Source: Anaerolineae bacterium
GTDB taxonomy: Bacteria; Chloroflexota; Anaerolineae; Anaerolineales; Anaerolineaceae
NCBI GenBank assembly: GCA_013314735.1
Contig: JABUFD010000001.1
Coordinates: forward strand, 930,001 to 994,000
DNA: 64,000 bases
Direction of reading: 5' to 3'
Position 1 is the first letter of the stretch; every line of letters starts with the position of its first letter. The position numbers and the translations under genes were made by a program. This document shows positions 1 to 9,458 of this stretch, in pieces. The notes beneath the pieces are model-generated. The model worked only from the letters and a program-made list of their open reading frames with translations, searched no databases and was not told the DNA's origin.

Positions 1-1476
1 CCGCTGTCCCATTGACAGTTGACCGCCTCTTTCTCCAACTTGCGTATCCAGGCCATTTGGCAGCGTTTCCAACCACTCACCATGCCCAATTTGAGAAGCG
101 ATTCGTTTTACTTCTGCAACCGGCAAACCTGGAACGCCGTACCGGATGTTATCCAACACGGTTCCAGAAAACAGGAAGGGAATCTGTGATACGATCCCTA
201 GATTACGACGGTAATGGTGTATATCCAGCGTGCGGATGTTGATACCATCAATGAATATGTCACCGCTCTGGAATTCATAAAATCGCTTGATCAACCTGGC
301 GATAGAGGTCTTGCCTGATCCAGTGTGGCCGACAAATGCCACTGTTTCACCTGGTTCGATCTCAAGGTTAAAATTCGTCAGAACAGGTTCGGTCGGTGTG
401 TAGGAAAAATTGATATTGTGAAAAACTATCTTCCCACACAGATTTTCCACCTTCTGATGCCCCGTTTGAACTACTGTTGGCGGAGAGTCGATCAAAGCGA
501 AAATTCTTTCAGCTGCCGCCAGACCATTTTGAATATTCGTCCAGAATGTGCTGAGGTTCAGAATCGGGAAAAGGAAGCGGTCGAGGCTTTGCAGGAACAA
601 ATACCAGGCCCCGATCGAAATTGCCCCCTGCACAGCGCTGAGGCCGCCGAAGTATACCAGCAGGGCTGTAGATATACCGCCAATAATCCGAAGTGAAGGG
701 AACATCAAATGGAGAGCCAAACCACGTTTGACATTAACCGTATAGGATGTCTGATTCGCTTCAACGAATTCATCATAAATGCTGTGTTCCTGCCGGAAAT
801 TTTTGGCGATGGCAATTCCAGAGACAGTTTCTTTGATAGTGGAATTCACGTTTGCCATTGCTCTCATGCCCTGTTGCGTTGCCTTCCGGGCTATCTGGCG
901 GTAGGCAAATGCAACAGCCATGGTCACAGGGATCACCAGCAGGCTTAACAAAGTCAAACGCCATTCTATTCCAAACATGACAATCATTAATAAAATAGCT
1001 TGAATCAATTGGTTGATGACATCAGATATGATCGACACCAGATTGCCAAATTCCTGGGTATCGGATGTGATGCGAGAAACAATTTTTCCGGAGTTGACTT
1101 CATCATAAAAAGATAGATCATGATGAACTGCGGCATGAAATGCATCGCGGGAAAGATCGACTATGACACTGGCAAGGATGTGGTACAAAATGTACCGGTT
1201 GGCTACACTGCTCCCAAATGACAGAAGTGCCACCAGAAGCAAGGCTATCAATAAAGCTACAACCCCCTGGTCTTTTCCGGTTGCAATGATGTCCAATCCA
1301 TTGGATATTATGATTGGTTGCCCTGCGTTTAGGACTGATATGAAGATCACGGTTACAGCCAGGAATGTCAAAAATTTTAAATGGGGCGAGAAATATTTGA
1401 CTGCCCTTTGGAACAGTTCTTTGTCTGTATACTGGCGGTCATATTTTTCAGTAGTCAGGCTGCCAAAAAATCCCAT
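1..1476 (-). CDS. ABC exporter subunit, transmembrane-ATPase fusion (3' end outside window)
   Basis: Half-transporter of a type IV (multidrug/lipid-type) ABC exporter. Reading down from the ATG at 1474-1476 gives an N-terminus MGFFGSLTTEKYDRQY, several hydrophobic helices, then a nucleotide-binding domain whose Walker A reads FVGHTGSGKTSI (about 305-340). The frame is open to base 1, so the signature and Walker B lie outside; about 491 residues are present. An AAAGGA ribosome site sits 5 bases before the ATG. It starts 14 bases after the stop of the preceding exporter subunit, so the two form an operon and very likely a heterodimer. The substrate cannot be told from sequence. Confidence 0.9.
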   Translation of the reverse strand, partial: MGFFGSLTTEKYDRQYTDKELFQRAVKYFSPHLKFLTFLAVTVIFISVLNAGQPIIISNGLDIIATGKDQGVVALLIALLLVALLSFGSSVANRYILYHILASVIVDLSRDAFHAAVHHDLSFYDEVNSGKIVSRITSDTQEFGNLVSIISDVINQLIQAILLMIVMFGIEWRLTLLSLLVIPVTMAVAFAYRQIARKATQQGMRAMANVNSTIKETVSGIAIAKNFRQEHSIYDEFVEANQTSYTVNVKRGLALHLMFPSLRIIGGISTALLVYFGGLSAVQGAISIGAWYLFLQSLDRFLFPILNLSTFWTNIQNGLAAAERIFALIDSPPTVVQTGHQKVENLCGKIVFHNINFSYTPTEPVLTNFNLEIEPGETVAFVGHTGSGKTSIARLIKRFYEFQSGDIFIDGINIRTLDIHHYRRNLGIVSQIPFLFSGTVLDNIRYGVPGLPVAEVKRIASQIGHGEWLETLPNGLDTQVGERGGQLSMGQR

Positions 1477-1489
1477 GAATGTCCTTTTA

Positions 1490-3247
1490 TTACTGGCTGA
1501 ATATGTTGCGGTACGCCTGTGACTGTGCCATCAGTTGCAAATGCGTCCCCGATGCAACCAGTTGCCCTTTCTTCAGCACCAGGATGTGGTCGGCCCATCG
1601 AATTTGCGATAAGCGGTGCGTGATGATGAATGTTGTCCTGCCTTTTGCTGCTTCAAATATTGCCTGTTGTATTTTATCTTCAGTAGCGCTGTCGATCGCA
1701 CTGGTGCTGTCGTCGAGAATGAGAATACGCGGTTTGGTCAGAAAAGCACGGGCAAGCGCAATACGTTGGCGCTGACCACCCGAGAGGGTTGCCCCTCGTT
1801 CACCAACAACGGTGTCATATTGTTTATCAAGCTCCATGATAAAGTCATGAGCTTGCGCCGCTTTTGCTGCCGCGATGACTTCGTCAAAAGATGCTCCCGG
1901 GCAGCCAAAAGCGATGTTTTCAGCAATGGATTTGGAAAACAGGAAAATGTCTTGCTCAATCATTGAGATATTGCGCCGCAGTGATTCCAGTTTCCAATTC
2001 CTGACATCAACCCCATCAATGCGGATTGAACCTTCCGTGCAGTCATATGTGCGGTTGATCAATCGGACCAATGTTGTCTTCCCATATCCAGTTTGTCCCA
2101 CCACGGCTATCGTGGTTCCCGGGTCAGCTGTGAAGTTGATCTGGTGAAGTGCTGGTTTGTCACTGGCTGGGTATTGAAACGAAGCATTGACAAATTCTAC
2201 CTTCCCAACCATTGGCTGGGTGTAACCTTCCAAGTTCTGATCGAGCACATTCTCAGTATTGATTAATTCCAGGATACGGCGGGCACCCGCAACTCCAAGC
2301 GAGATGCGGGTATAGGCAAATTGTGAGGTGAAGGTTGGGAATCCCAGCATAATGAGAACACCGGCGTATGCCGCAATTTGGCCCAAATTGATCATCCCGT
2401 TGAGATGCAGCAAAACAGCATGGAATAAACCCAGGGCAATGGATATATTGAGGAGAAGGGGAGGGATGAACCTGGCTTCCAGTTGCCCCTGGATGACGGC
2501 AGCGGTGCGATACCGTTGAATATTCCTGGAGAATAATGTGACCTCATCGCTTTCCCGTGCTGCTCCCTTTACTACCTCGATCCCATCCAATGCTTCTGAA
2601 AGTCGCGTATTCATAATACCAAACGCCTCCCGAACTTCCCGAGAGAGCGTACTCATCTTGTGTAAGTACCTGGCCAATGCAGTGAAGTAAATCACGATAA
2701 AGACCGCCGGGATGAATATTAATTGGGGATGGAAGTCGGGTGCCAGGAATAATGGGACAAACAGGAAAATGATTGATCCTAAAACTAAATTTACCCCAGG
2801 GCTGAACATCATATTTACCTCTCTGACATCATTGGTGGCACGTGCCATGATATCACCTACTGACTGTAAACTATGAAAGGTCATGTTCTTTCCCAATAAT
2901 GAAACATATAACTCATTCCGGGTTTGCCGTTCAATGCGTTGAGCGATAATTTCAAACCCAAAATTGCGAAGCATCATTAACAGGGATCGGGCGAGTTGTG
3001 ATAATGCGATCCATATTGCAATTGACCCAAACGCAGCAAGATCAGGTGATTCTTGTTGAATCTGGTTCATGGCATCACCAATCAATAAGGCGGGTACCGA
3101 GGCCATGGCTGCATTACCAGCCGCGCCAAATAATGCGAAGAGAATGATATACCATTGATGTCTGGTGTGTGATAGAATCCAGCGAACTGGACTACGCAAA
3201 TCTGTAGAATATTGCCTTCGGATCGAAAATTCTGTAAAAGCCGCCAA
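1490..3247 (-). CDS. ABC exporter subunit with degenerate catalytic site
   Basis: 585-residue half-transporter: transmembrane region to about residue 320, then an ATPase domain with Walker A VVGQTGYGKTTL, signature LSGGQRQRIALARA and the switch histidine in FIITHRLSQ. The Walker B end reads ILILDDSTSAID, with Asp where the catalytic Glu is normal. In heterodimeric exporters such as TM287/288 one subunit carries this Asp, so the pair with the next gene is probably one consensus plus one degenerate site (inference). The start is a TTG preceded by AAGGAG at 8 bases. First gene of the two-gene operon, divergent from pcp. Confidence 0.92.
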   Translation of the reverse strand: MAAFTEFSIRRQYSTDLRSPVRWILSHTRHQWYIILFALFGAAGNAAMASVPALLIGDAMNQIQQESPDLAAFGSIAIWIALSQLARSLLMMLRNFGFEIIAQRIERQTRNELYVSLLGKNMTFHSLQSVGDIMARATNDVREVNMMFSPGVNLVLGSIIFLFVPLFLAPDFHPQLIFIPAVFIVIYFTALARYLHKMSTLSREVREAFGIMNTRLSEALDGIEVVKGAARESDEVTLFSRNIQRYRTAAVIQGQLEARFIPPLLLNISIALGLFHAVLLHLNGMINLGQIAAYAGVLIMLGFPTFTSQFAYTRISLGVAGARRILELINTENVLDQNLEGYTQPMVGKVEFVNASFQYPASDKPALHQINFTADPGTTIAVVGQTGYGKTTLVRLINRTYDCTEGSIRIDGVDVRNWKLESLRRNISMIEQDIFLFSKSIAENIAFGCPGASFDEVIAAAKAAQAHDFIMELDKQYDTVVGERGATLSGGQRQRIALARAFLTKPRILILDDSTSAIDSATEDKIQQAIFEAAKGRTTFIITHRLSQIRWADHILVLKKGQLVASGTHLQLMAQSQAYRNIFSQ

Positions 3248-3328
3248 CAGCAGTTCTCCTTGTCAGGATAAAATTGTACCATTGCCTTTGGTAGACAAAT
3301 AAACGAGAACTAGCAATGGATGGTATGG

Positions 3329-3955
3329 ATGAAATTTTTATTGAGTGCCTTTGAACCGTTTGGGAATAGTACGATTAATGCATCCATGGCAGCGATTCGT
3401 ATATTGGAAAGCACGATCGCTGACGCTGGTTATGTCACGCAGATGGTTCTACTTCCTGTCGTCCATAGGGAAGCAGGCAGGATTTTGATATCTCACATTG
3501 AGGAATTTTCACCAGATGTCGTCATCTGTTTTGGAGAGGCGGGCGGTAGAGCACAGATATCATTGGAGAAGGTGGCGGTCAATTTGTGCGATTTTCGGAT
3601 CGCCGATAATCTCGGTAACAAATTGATGGATGTGCCCATACGTGAAGACGGTCCGGTTGCCTATTTTGCAACGTTGCCTTTGCGGTTGATCGAACAAGGG
3701 TTGTCAGCTCGCGGGATACCTGTCGAAGTCTCACTTACCGCTGGTGGTTTCCTGTGCAATGAGGTTTTTTACACTTTGATGGATTACCTGTCAATCACCG
3801 GCTCACGAGCAGTAGCAGGATTTGTGCATTTGCCGATATTGCCAGAAGCGGCAGCTGAAAAGCGGGTCAACCTTCCCAGTATGTCAGCGTCAGTAACCAG
3901 CACAGCTATCCGAGCCATTCTGGACATAGTCCAACAGTCGATTGATCAGATATGA
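3329..3955 (+). CDS. pcp: Pyrrolidone-carboxylate peptidase (pyroglutamyl peptidase I)
   Basis: Cytosolic cysteine peptidase that removes N-terminal pyroglutamate. The family's N-terminal motif LLSAFEPFG is present, and the three catalytic regions are seen: Glu in CFGEAGGRAQISLEKVAVN, Cys in GGFLCNEVFYTL and His in AGFVHLPILPEA. Length (about 208 residues) is usual for the family. The ATG at 3329 gives the normal MKFLLSAFEPFG start; an in-frame ATG at 3320 would add MVW. No clear Shine-Dalgarno sequence is seen for either. It stands alone, divergent from the ABC exporter. Confidence 0.93.
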   Translation: MKFLLSAFEPFGNSTINASMAAIRILESTIADAGYVTQMVLLPVVHREAGRILISHIEEFSPDVVICFGEAGGRAQISLEKVAVNLCDFRIADNLGNKLMDVPIREDGPVAYFATLPLRLIEQGLSARGIPVEVSLTAGGFLCNEVFYTLMDYLSITGSRAVAGFVHLPILPEAAAEKRVNLPSMSASVTSTAIRAILDIVQQSIDQI

Positions 3956-4023
3956 GGTCTGGGTGTGGAATGGTTGCGGTGTGGCAAAAATTTTGCGCCG
4001 GGTGTGGTTGAGTAATGAACTTT

Positions 4024-4422
4024 TCAGGCGGTTAATTGCTTCGCCTGGGTTTGCCAATTCTCACAATTGAATACCTTTACCCCGGCATTGGACAGGATGG
4101 TCTCGATTTGTTCCTGCGAGAGTTCGCCCAACTGGCGGAATGAGGTAATACCTGCCTGATTCAATGCATATTCAGACTTCCGTCCAATTCCCCTGATCTG
4201 CTTCAAATCATCGAGACTGGATAATCCTGGTAAGGACGGTAATTCGAACACTGCTGATTCCAACAGGATTCGTTGTTGGTCCTGGAGAGGGGGTTTGTGG
4301 GATGGACGATCGACTGGCTGCGCAGAAAAAATTTGTCTTTGCCGTAACCTGGCAAGAATGATAAATGACAAAACCGCGGTAATCAGGGTAAAAGTTCTAA
4401 CAATAATGTTGTTTTTCTGCAT
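4024..4422 (-). CDS. Membrane-anchored helix-hairpin-helix protein
   Basis: 132 residues. One N-terminal membrane helix (about residues 6-24, VRTFTLITAVLSFIILA) is followed by a polar linker and a C-terminal helix-hairpin-helix module: LDDLKQIRGIGRKSEYALNQ, then ITSFRQLGELSQEQIETIL and a closing NWQTQAKQL. The same C-terminal module is found fused to various proteins and is usually read as a nucleic-acid- or protein-binding fold. The start chosen is the ATG after GGAGATAAG; an upstream in-frame ATG at 4446 has no ribosome site. Function unknown. Confidence 0.75.
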   Translation of the reverse strand: MQKNNIIVRTFTLITAVLSFIILARLRQRQIFSAQPVDRPSHKPPLQDQQRILLESAVFELPSLPGLSSLDDLKQIRGIGRKSEYALNQAGITSFRQLGELSQEQIETILSNAGVKVFNCENWQTQAKQLTA

Positions 4423-4555
4423 CTTATCTCCAGCCAGGGGGGCCAATTAATCGCTAGATGAATCTCTGCAGCGATTATACCTGCTTTTTAGGAATCTGGA
4501 TACTGTATGATCTAAAGGGAATGGTGGCCTGGTTGAAACAAAACCCCTACCTGAC

Positions 4556-5272
4556 TTACCTGCGTCGGCGGAAAAGGAGGGTGGCGTAGTACAGGATAGT
4601 CATCACAGCCTGCACGGCAGCTGCTACATATGTTAATGCGGCGGCATCCAACATCTGATCAACAGCTCTGACTTCTGCGTCTGAGAAACCCTGGCCGGAA
4701 GCCAACCATTGTTTAGCTCTTTTTGATGCATTGATCTCGATTGGGAGCGTAATTATCGAGAAGATGGCTGTAGCGGCGAATAGAACCAAACCTATGATTG
4801 CCAACTGGAAACCGAAATCAGAGTTGGCCATCCAGTATTCCAGCATCAACCCGGCAAAAAACATGATTGGGCCCAACCAGCTGCCGAGGCGGACGGTTGG
4901 TATGATCATGGTTCTGATATGTAGTGGCGCATATCCGTGGGCATGCTGAATGGCATGACCGGCTTCATGCGCAGCGATTCCGGCGGCTGCGATGCTGCGT
5001 CCATGGTAGGTCTCCTGGCTCAGGCGAAGGACCTTTTTCGTTGGGTCGTAATGGTCGTTCAGCCGTCCTGGTATTAACTCGATGTCAACATTGAACAATT
5101 GGTTCTGGTCGAGCATTTGACGGGCTACCTGGCTCCCAGAGGCACCATTCCGTAAACCTACGCGGGAATACCGGTTAAAAGTGGATTGAACCTTAAACTG
5201 GGCATACAAGCCCAGAAGCAATGCAGGGATTGTAAAACACAGATACAACAAATAGTTACCACCAAAAAGCAT
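4556..5272 (-). CDS. YugP-type membrane zinc metallopeptidase
   Basis: About 238 residues. The zinc-protease motif lies in AAHEAGHAIQHAHGY (HExxH), with an N-terminal helix and three further hydrophobic segments C-terminal to it, the topology of COG2738 predicted neutral zinc metallopeptidases (YugP). A conserved stretch DHYDPTKKVLRLSQETYHGR precedes the active site. The AAGGAG ribosome site ends immediately before an ATG at 5278, so the second ATG (5270-5272), six bases further, is taken as the start. Role in the cell is not established for the family. Confidence 0.88.
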   Translation of the reverse strand: MLFGGNYLLYLCFTIPALLLGLYAQFKVQSTFNRYSRVGLRNGASGSQVARQMLDQNQLFNVDIELIPGRLNDHYDPTKKVLRLSQETYHGRSIAAAGIAAHEAGHAIQHAHGYAPLHIRTMIIPTVRLGSWLGPIMFFAGLMLEYWMANSDFGFQLAIIGLVLFAATAIFSIITLPIEINASKRAKQWLASGQGFSDAEVRAVDQMLDAAALTYVAAAVQAVMTILYYATLLFRRRR

Positions 5273-5339
5273 ATTCATCTCCTTTTGATATAAACATCTT
5301 GCTTTTACTATACACCAGGTTTGTTAATGGTAAATTAGA

Positions 5340-5372
5340 TAAAAAACACCTGTGGGATCACCACAGGTGTTC
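5340..5372 (-). terminator. Rho-independent terminator after tRNA-Arg
   Basis: On the minus strand ACACCTGTGG, a short loop and CCCACAGGTGT are followed by a run of T. It lies directly downstream of the tRNA-Arg 3' end. Confidence 0.85.
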
Positions 5373-5374
5373 AG

Positions 5375-5446
5375 CGCACCCACCGAGATTCGAACTCGAG
5401 TTTTATGCTCCGGAGGCATACGTTCTATCCATTGAACTATGGGTGC
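5375..5446 (-). tRNA. tRNA-Arg (anticodon CCG)
   Basis: Cloverleaf on the minus strand: 7-bp acceptor GCACCCA/TGGGTGC, anticodon stem TATGC/GCATA with loop CTCCGGA (anticodon CCG), and T arm TCGAG-TTCGAAT-CTCGG. Discriminator is G; CCA is not encoded. A terminator follows. The frameshifted PrsW gene ends only 27 bases upstream. Confidence 0.95.
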
Positions 5447-5473
5447 CAGGACAATCCCAATTTTACCACGGGT

Positions 5474-6515
5474 TTACTTGTGCGTCATAGTGTTACCATG
5501 GATCAATGAACCTGTTTGACGAGACAGAATAGCCAACGAATTTCGAAGTGAGGCTATTCTCTCGGCATTTGTGATTTCATTTCCGTGTCGATCCTGCTGC
5601 CATTTTTTGTGAGCCAGTTCTGCACACACCTGGAATAACCTGCGGAGCAATTTCCTCTCAGAGGTATGTCGAAGGCTTGTTTCGCGGAGTAATTTTTTCT
5701 GGCTTTGTTTGTTATAACTATGAAGATATAACCAATCGGAGAGAATTCCGGTTTGAACTTCCTCAGCCAGGTAATGTTTGATTCGGGCTTTTTCTTGTTG
5801 ATTGAGCAAAGCGATGAGGATTGCAACCAGTGCCCATCCCAACCAATCAATCGATGCTGCTTGCAGCATGCCGATATCTCCTGAGCGCAGGATGAGGAAG
5901 GGCGATATTGTGTTATGTACTGCATGTGCTGTAATTGCTATCGCAACTCCAATCATTGGAGCCACAAATTTTATGACTTGTTTTTTTAGAATTCCGTGCA
6001 CATGCTAAACCCATACCCGTGAAGGCGGTATAAAATGGATGCTGCCATCCCACCAGGATAATACGGATTACTGCAATGTTGGCCAAACCATCTAACCCAT
6101 CTTGGAAAAACCCCATATTCAGAATGTAATAGAAATTTTCTGTGGCTGCAAATCCCAACCCGGCGATCGCACCATACACGATCCCATCCAACAACGAATC
6201 GAACTCATGCCTGGCAAGCAGGAAAATTGCCAGGACAAAACCACCTTTAAAAACTTCTTCTATTACAGGTGCTGCAACAGAGGCAACGGAAAAATTTGTT
6301 ATTGCCTGTGACTGGCTAACCCAAAAAATGGCTGCTCCGATCAGAGAATTGAGCACAAAAGCGAATGCTGCGGTGATTAGTGAACCCCAGGTAAAACCCG
6401 CCACGAGAAACCCCATAGGTTCCTTCTCAAACCGATCGAACCAGAACACGACACACGCAAAAACCAGCATGGGCAAGTAGCCCAGAAGCAGAGAAAGTAT
6501 GACACCCTGTACCAT
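5474..6515 (-). pseudogene. PrsW-family intramembrane protease, interrupted by a frameshift
   Basis: PrsW-like membrane glutamic-type proteases cleave anti-sigma factors such as RsiW. The first frame (6515 to about 5990) carries the family motifs: EE in APVIEEVFKG, the EN pair in GFAATENFYYIL and His in GWQHPFYTAFTGMGLA. The family continuation, with the last motif HAVHN, lies in another frame ending at 5474. The switch maps to a run of seven A on the minus strand (5990-5997 region). Losing one A joins the halves into one protein of about 347 residues with a soluble C-terminal tail. Read as a frameshifted gene; slippage at the A run or a sequence error are alternatives. Confidence 0.8.
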
Positions 6516-6529
6516 AACTTTTCCCCAGT

Positions 6530-7174
6530 TTAATCGGTAAGGTGAATTGCTGTTCGGGTGAACCTGAACTCTGATGGATCATATCCCAGGGCTTGAATCA
6601 CTTCATCAGGCCGCCCTGTTTGCCCCGGCAGTGATAAAAGGCTCATAGAAAGAGCTTCACCCTGCATAGAGTCGACGATGATGAATGCCAGTTGAAGAAT
6701 TAACGGGCGTAAATCATATTCTTTTTGCCGCCTGACACGAAGCAGTTGATTTGTGGATAACAAATGGTCAATCTCTGGTTGTATTGTGGCGGAGAGTTTC
6801 CCCATTAATGGTTGCGCCAGATAATCAACATGATGTACGCGGGTTTGTATTGATGGTTCATTACCCGGTATGATTCTGATACTTGTGATCTCAATACCTG
6901 GTTGAGGTGTATCAACCAGGTATTGCTGGAGGTTCTCCAGACTGATTGTACTGTCAATCCAGATATCAATAACTTCTGCATCACTCAGCATGCCCAATGG
7001 AAGTGGGGCTGCCTGATTCATTCTCGGTTGCGGATGGAATCCCTGGGAGTAAGCCAGTGGAAGGCCCGTTCTGCGCATCCATCTCTCCCAGATTTTGTGC
7101 AGGTCGAGGTTCGCCGTATAGCGCAGCGCCTGACCTTTTTTGTAGACAATGCGGAAACGAGTTTGTTGGTTCAT
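6530..7174 (-). CDS. DUF2344 protein partnered with radical SAM enzyme (TIGR03936)
   Basis: 214 residues matching the TIGR03936/DUF2344 pattern: FRIVYKKGQALRYTANLDLH, then RRTGLPLAYSQGFHPQPRM and APLPLGMLSDAEVIDI. The family is nearly always encoded beside, or fused to, the TIGR03960 radical SAM protein, as here: its start lies one base after the stop of that gene. The biochemical role is unknown; a tRNA- or rRNA-linked job has been supposed from context. Its own C-terminus reads PSEFRFTRTAIHL, as usual. Confidence 0.88.
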   Translation of the reverse strand: MNQQTRFRIVYKKGQALRYTANLDLHKIWERWMRRTGLPLAYSQGFHPQPRMNQAAPLPLGMLSDAEVIDIWIDSTISLENLQQYLVDTPQPGIEITSIRIIPGNEPSIQTRVHHVDYLAQPLMGKLSATIQPEIDHLLSTNQLLRVRRQKEYDLRPLILQLAFIIVDSMQGEALSMSLLSLPGQTGRPDEVIQALGYDPSEFRFTRTAIHLTD

Positions 7175-7175
7175 T

Positions 7176-9071
7176 TTAATTTACCAGAATCTCCGGGCAT
7201 TTCCAATGATCACCCGGATTTTGCATACGAAGGTCTTGATAAAAGGGTAATATTCCACAAGCGAAACATTGTTCGCGGCAATCCTGCCGTAATTCGCCAG
7301 CCAGACTGCGTTCGTATTCTGCAAGCAGGTAAGATCGATTTACGCCCGGGTTGATATGATCCCATGGAAACACCTCAATTTTTTCTTTGTTGCGGTGAAT
7401 GGCTGTTTCAGGGTCGATACCTGCATGGGAAAAGGCCTCTGTCCAGATATGAGAACGAAACTTGTCACGCCAGGCGTCGAATTTCGCACCGTTTTGCCAG
7501 GCATAAAGTATGGCATCTGCCATCCTCCGGTCACCACGGGTCAGCATTGCTTCAAAAATGGTTTCATCAGGCTGCGATAAGCTGTACTTGATCGCCCGGC
7601 TTTTGATATGCTGCCGAAAAATCTCTTGCTTATGACGAATTTCCTCTGGTGTGTTTGTGCGAACCCATTGGAATGGAGTATGGGGTTTGGGGACAAAGGT
7701 TGCTACACCGACATTGAGATTCGCCCGGTTGCCTATCACCTTCCGCCCTTCAGCCAGAACCTGGTTGCATAAATTGGCAATCGCGATGACATCCTCATCT
7801 GTTTCATTTGGGTGGCCGATCATGAAGTAAAGTTTGATGGTTTGCCATCCGCGCTGGTAAATTTCTCGTACTGTTGAAAAAAGACTCTCATCATCGATGA
7901 CTTTATTGATCGTGCGGCGTATGCGGTCAGTGGCGGCTTCAGGGGCTAAGGTAAAGCCACCTGGACGTGCAGTGCGAAGCTTTTCCATCAAGTCAACTGA
8001 AAAAGATTCAATCCGTAATGATGGCAGTGAGATTGTCAAATTTTTTCCTTCGAAGCGACTTTGGATACTGTCGATGAGTTCTTCGATGTGAGAATAGTCT
8101 GATGATGACAAGGAAAGCAATGCCACCTCTTCGTATCCGGTATTCTGCAGTGATGTTTCAATGATGGCCAGAATTTCGTCAACCGATCGTTCCCGAACCG
8201 GGCGGTTGATGAAACCAGCATGGCAGAAACGGCATCCACGTGTGCAGCCACGCATGATTTCGACCGCGATCCGATTATGGACCACATCAATGTTTGGCAC
8301 CAATGGTCTGGCAGGAGCCACCGGAAGATCTGGTGACATGTGCTTATGCAGAACGGCAGGTAACGTTTTATCGATTGGAGTCACAGCAGTTAACTGCCCT
8401 GCCTGGTTATACTGGGGGCGATATAGAGACGGAACATAGACACCAGGTAAATTCGCAAGCAGCTTCAATAACTCAGTTTTCGATTGACCGGTTGAGCGTG
8501 AGTTATGAATTTGATCAATAAAGCGATCCATGATGTATTCACCATCGCCGAGGATGAATGCATCGATGAACCTGGCCATCGGTTCCGGGTTATACGCCGC
8601 ATGCCCTCCGGCAATGATCAATGGGTATGATTGTGTCCTTTCTTTTGCATCTAATGGGATACCAGCCATATTGATCATATTTAACACATTGGTATATATC
8701 GATTCATATGGCAAGGTGAAGGCAATTACGTCAAAATCAAGCAAAGGATGTTTGCTTTCGAGTGCATACAATGGAATCTGGGCATCGCGCATCACCGTTT
8801 CCATATCGAGCCAGGGAGCATACACCCGCTCCGCCAGTGCATCCTCGCGCTTGTTGATGATTTCATATAAAATTAACAGGCCCAAATTTGGCAATCCAAT
8901 GTCGTAGATATCGGGGAAAGCAAGGGCGACTTTAATCTGGTCCCGCCATTCTTTTCGAACCTGGTTAAGCTCTCCGCCGATATAGCGGCCTGGCTTTTCC
9001 ACCGACAATAAATGCTTTTCCAAAAATAGTTCGATCTTTTCAGGTGGGATTGTCATTAATTCATTTTTCAC
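7176..9071 (-). CDS. B12-binding-like/radical SAM protein, TIGR03960 family
   Basis: 631 residues. An N-terminal cobalamin-binding-like domain (IKVALAFPDIYDIGLPNLGL) is followed by the radical SAM core with the 4Fe-4S cluster cysteines in RGCTRGCRFCHAGF, and a C-terminal region with further Cys (CREQCFACGILPF). The domain order and length fit TIGR03960. Reaction unknown. The GTG start at 9071 overlaps the DUF503 stop by four bases (GTGA); a second in-frame ATG lies at 9056, neither with a strong ribosome site, so coupling is likely. Middle gene of a three-gene operon. Confidence 0.9.
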   Translation of the reverse strand: MKNELMTIPPEKIELFLEKHLLSVEKPGRYIGGELNQVRKEWRDQIKVALAFPDIYDIGLPNLGLLILYEIINKREDALAERVYAPWLDMETVMRDAQIPLYALESKHPLLDFDVIAFTLPYESIYTNVLNMINMAGIPLDAKERTQSYPLIIAGGHAAYNPEPMARFIDAFILGDGEYIMDRFIDQIHNSRSTGQSKTELLKLLANLPGVYVPSLYRPQYNQAGQLTAVTPIDKTLPAVLHKHMSPDLPVAPARPLVPNIDVVHNRIAVEIMRGCTRGCRFCHAGFINRPVRERSVDEILAIIETSLQNTGYEEVALLSLSSSDYSHIEELIDSIQSRFEGKNLTISLPSLRIESFSVDLMEKLRTARPGGFTLAPEAATDRIRRTINKVIDDESLFSTVREIYQRGWQTIKLYFMIGHPNETDEDVIAIANLCNQVLAEGRKVIGNRANLNVGVATFVPKPHTPFQWVRTNTPEEIRHKQEIFRQHIKSRAIKYSLSQPDETIFEAMLTRGDRRMADAILYAWQNGAKFDAWRDKFRSHIWTEAFSHAGIDPETAIHRNKEKIEVFPWDHINPGVNRSYLLAEYERSLAGELRQDCREQCFACGILPFYQDLRMQNPGDHWKCPEILVN

Positions 9072-9352
9072 AGAATTTCTATTACTTCGCTTTCAATAAT
9101 AATTTCAGGATTTTCCTGTTCAATGTCGGTAACCATTTGCTGCAGAATTGCCTGTATCGCCGCAGCTTGAGAATTCACGACAGCGCAGGTAAGAATGGAT
9201 GAATGCCAGGCATCTTGTGCGTCGGTTTCTGCAATCGAGACGTTATATTTTTTCCTGATGCGATTCTGCAAGGGCAGTAATGAGTGCCTTTTTTCCTTCA
9301 GGGAATGGACGTAGGGCAGGTAAATTTTTAGGGTCAACAGACCAACAGCCAC
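9068..9352 (-). CDS. DUF503 family small protein
   Basis: Short cytosolic protein of the DUF503 (YlxP-like) family: VAVGLLTLKIYLPYVHSLKE, then KRHSLLPLQNRIRKKYNVSI and AETDAQDAWHSSILTCAVV. In Bacillus the family sits near ribosome-maturation genes, but the function is not proven. The start is set at a GTG (9350-9352) because AAAGGA lies about 8 bases upstream and because the family begins right there; longer starts at 9379 or 9460 have no ribosome site and add unrelated residues. First gene of the operon with the radical SAM and DUF2344 genes. Confidence 0.82.
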   Translation of the reverse strand: MAVGLLTLKIYLPYVHSLKEKRHSLLPLQNRIRKKYNVSIAETDAQDAWHSSILTCAVVNSQAAAIQAILQQMVTDIEQENPEIIIESEVIEIL

Positions 9353-9458
9353 GGAAATATCCTTTCTTTTGGGAATCATTTTATCGTTAAACGTACGGCA
9401 TGTCATGATAGAATTGGATTTCCATACCGAAACGTAGAACGGAAGATCGAACCAGCCC

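Noticed and set aside
3975-4010. GCAAAAATTTTGC palindrome after pcp
   Set aside because: Short AT palindrome without stem GC content or T run; probably chance.
5474-6001. Separate gene for the second PrsW half (GTG start)
   Set aside because: No ribosome site; it continues the family alignment of the first half after a single-base shift.
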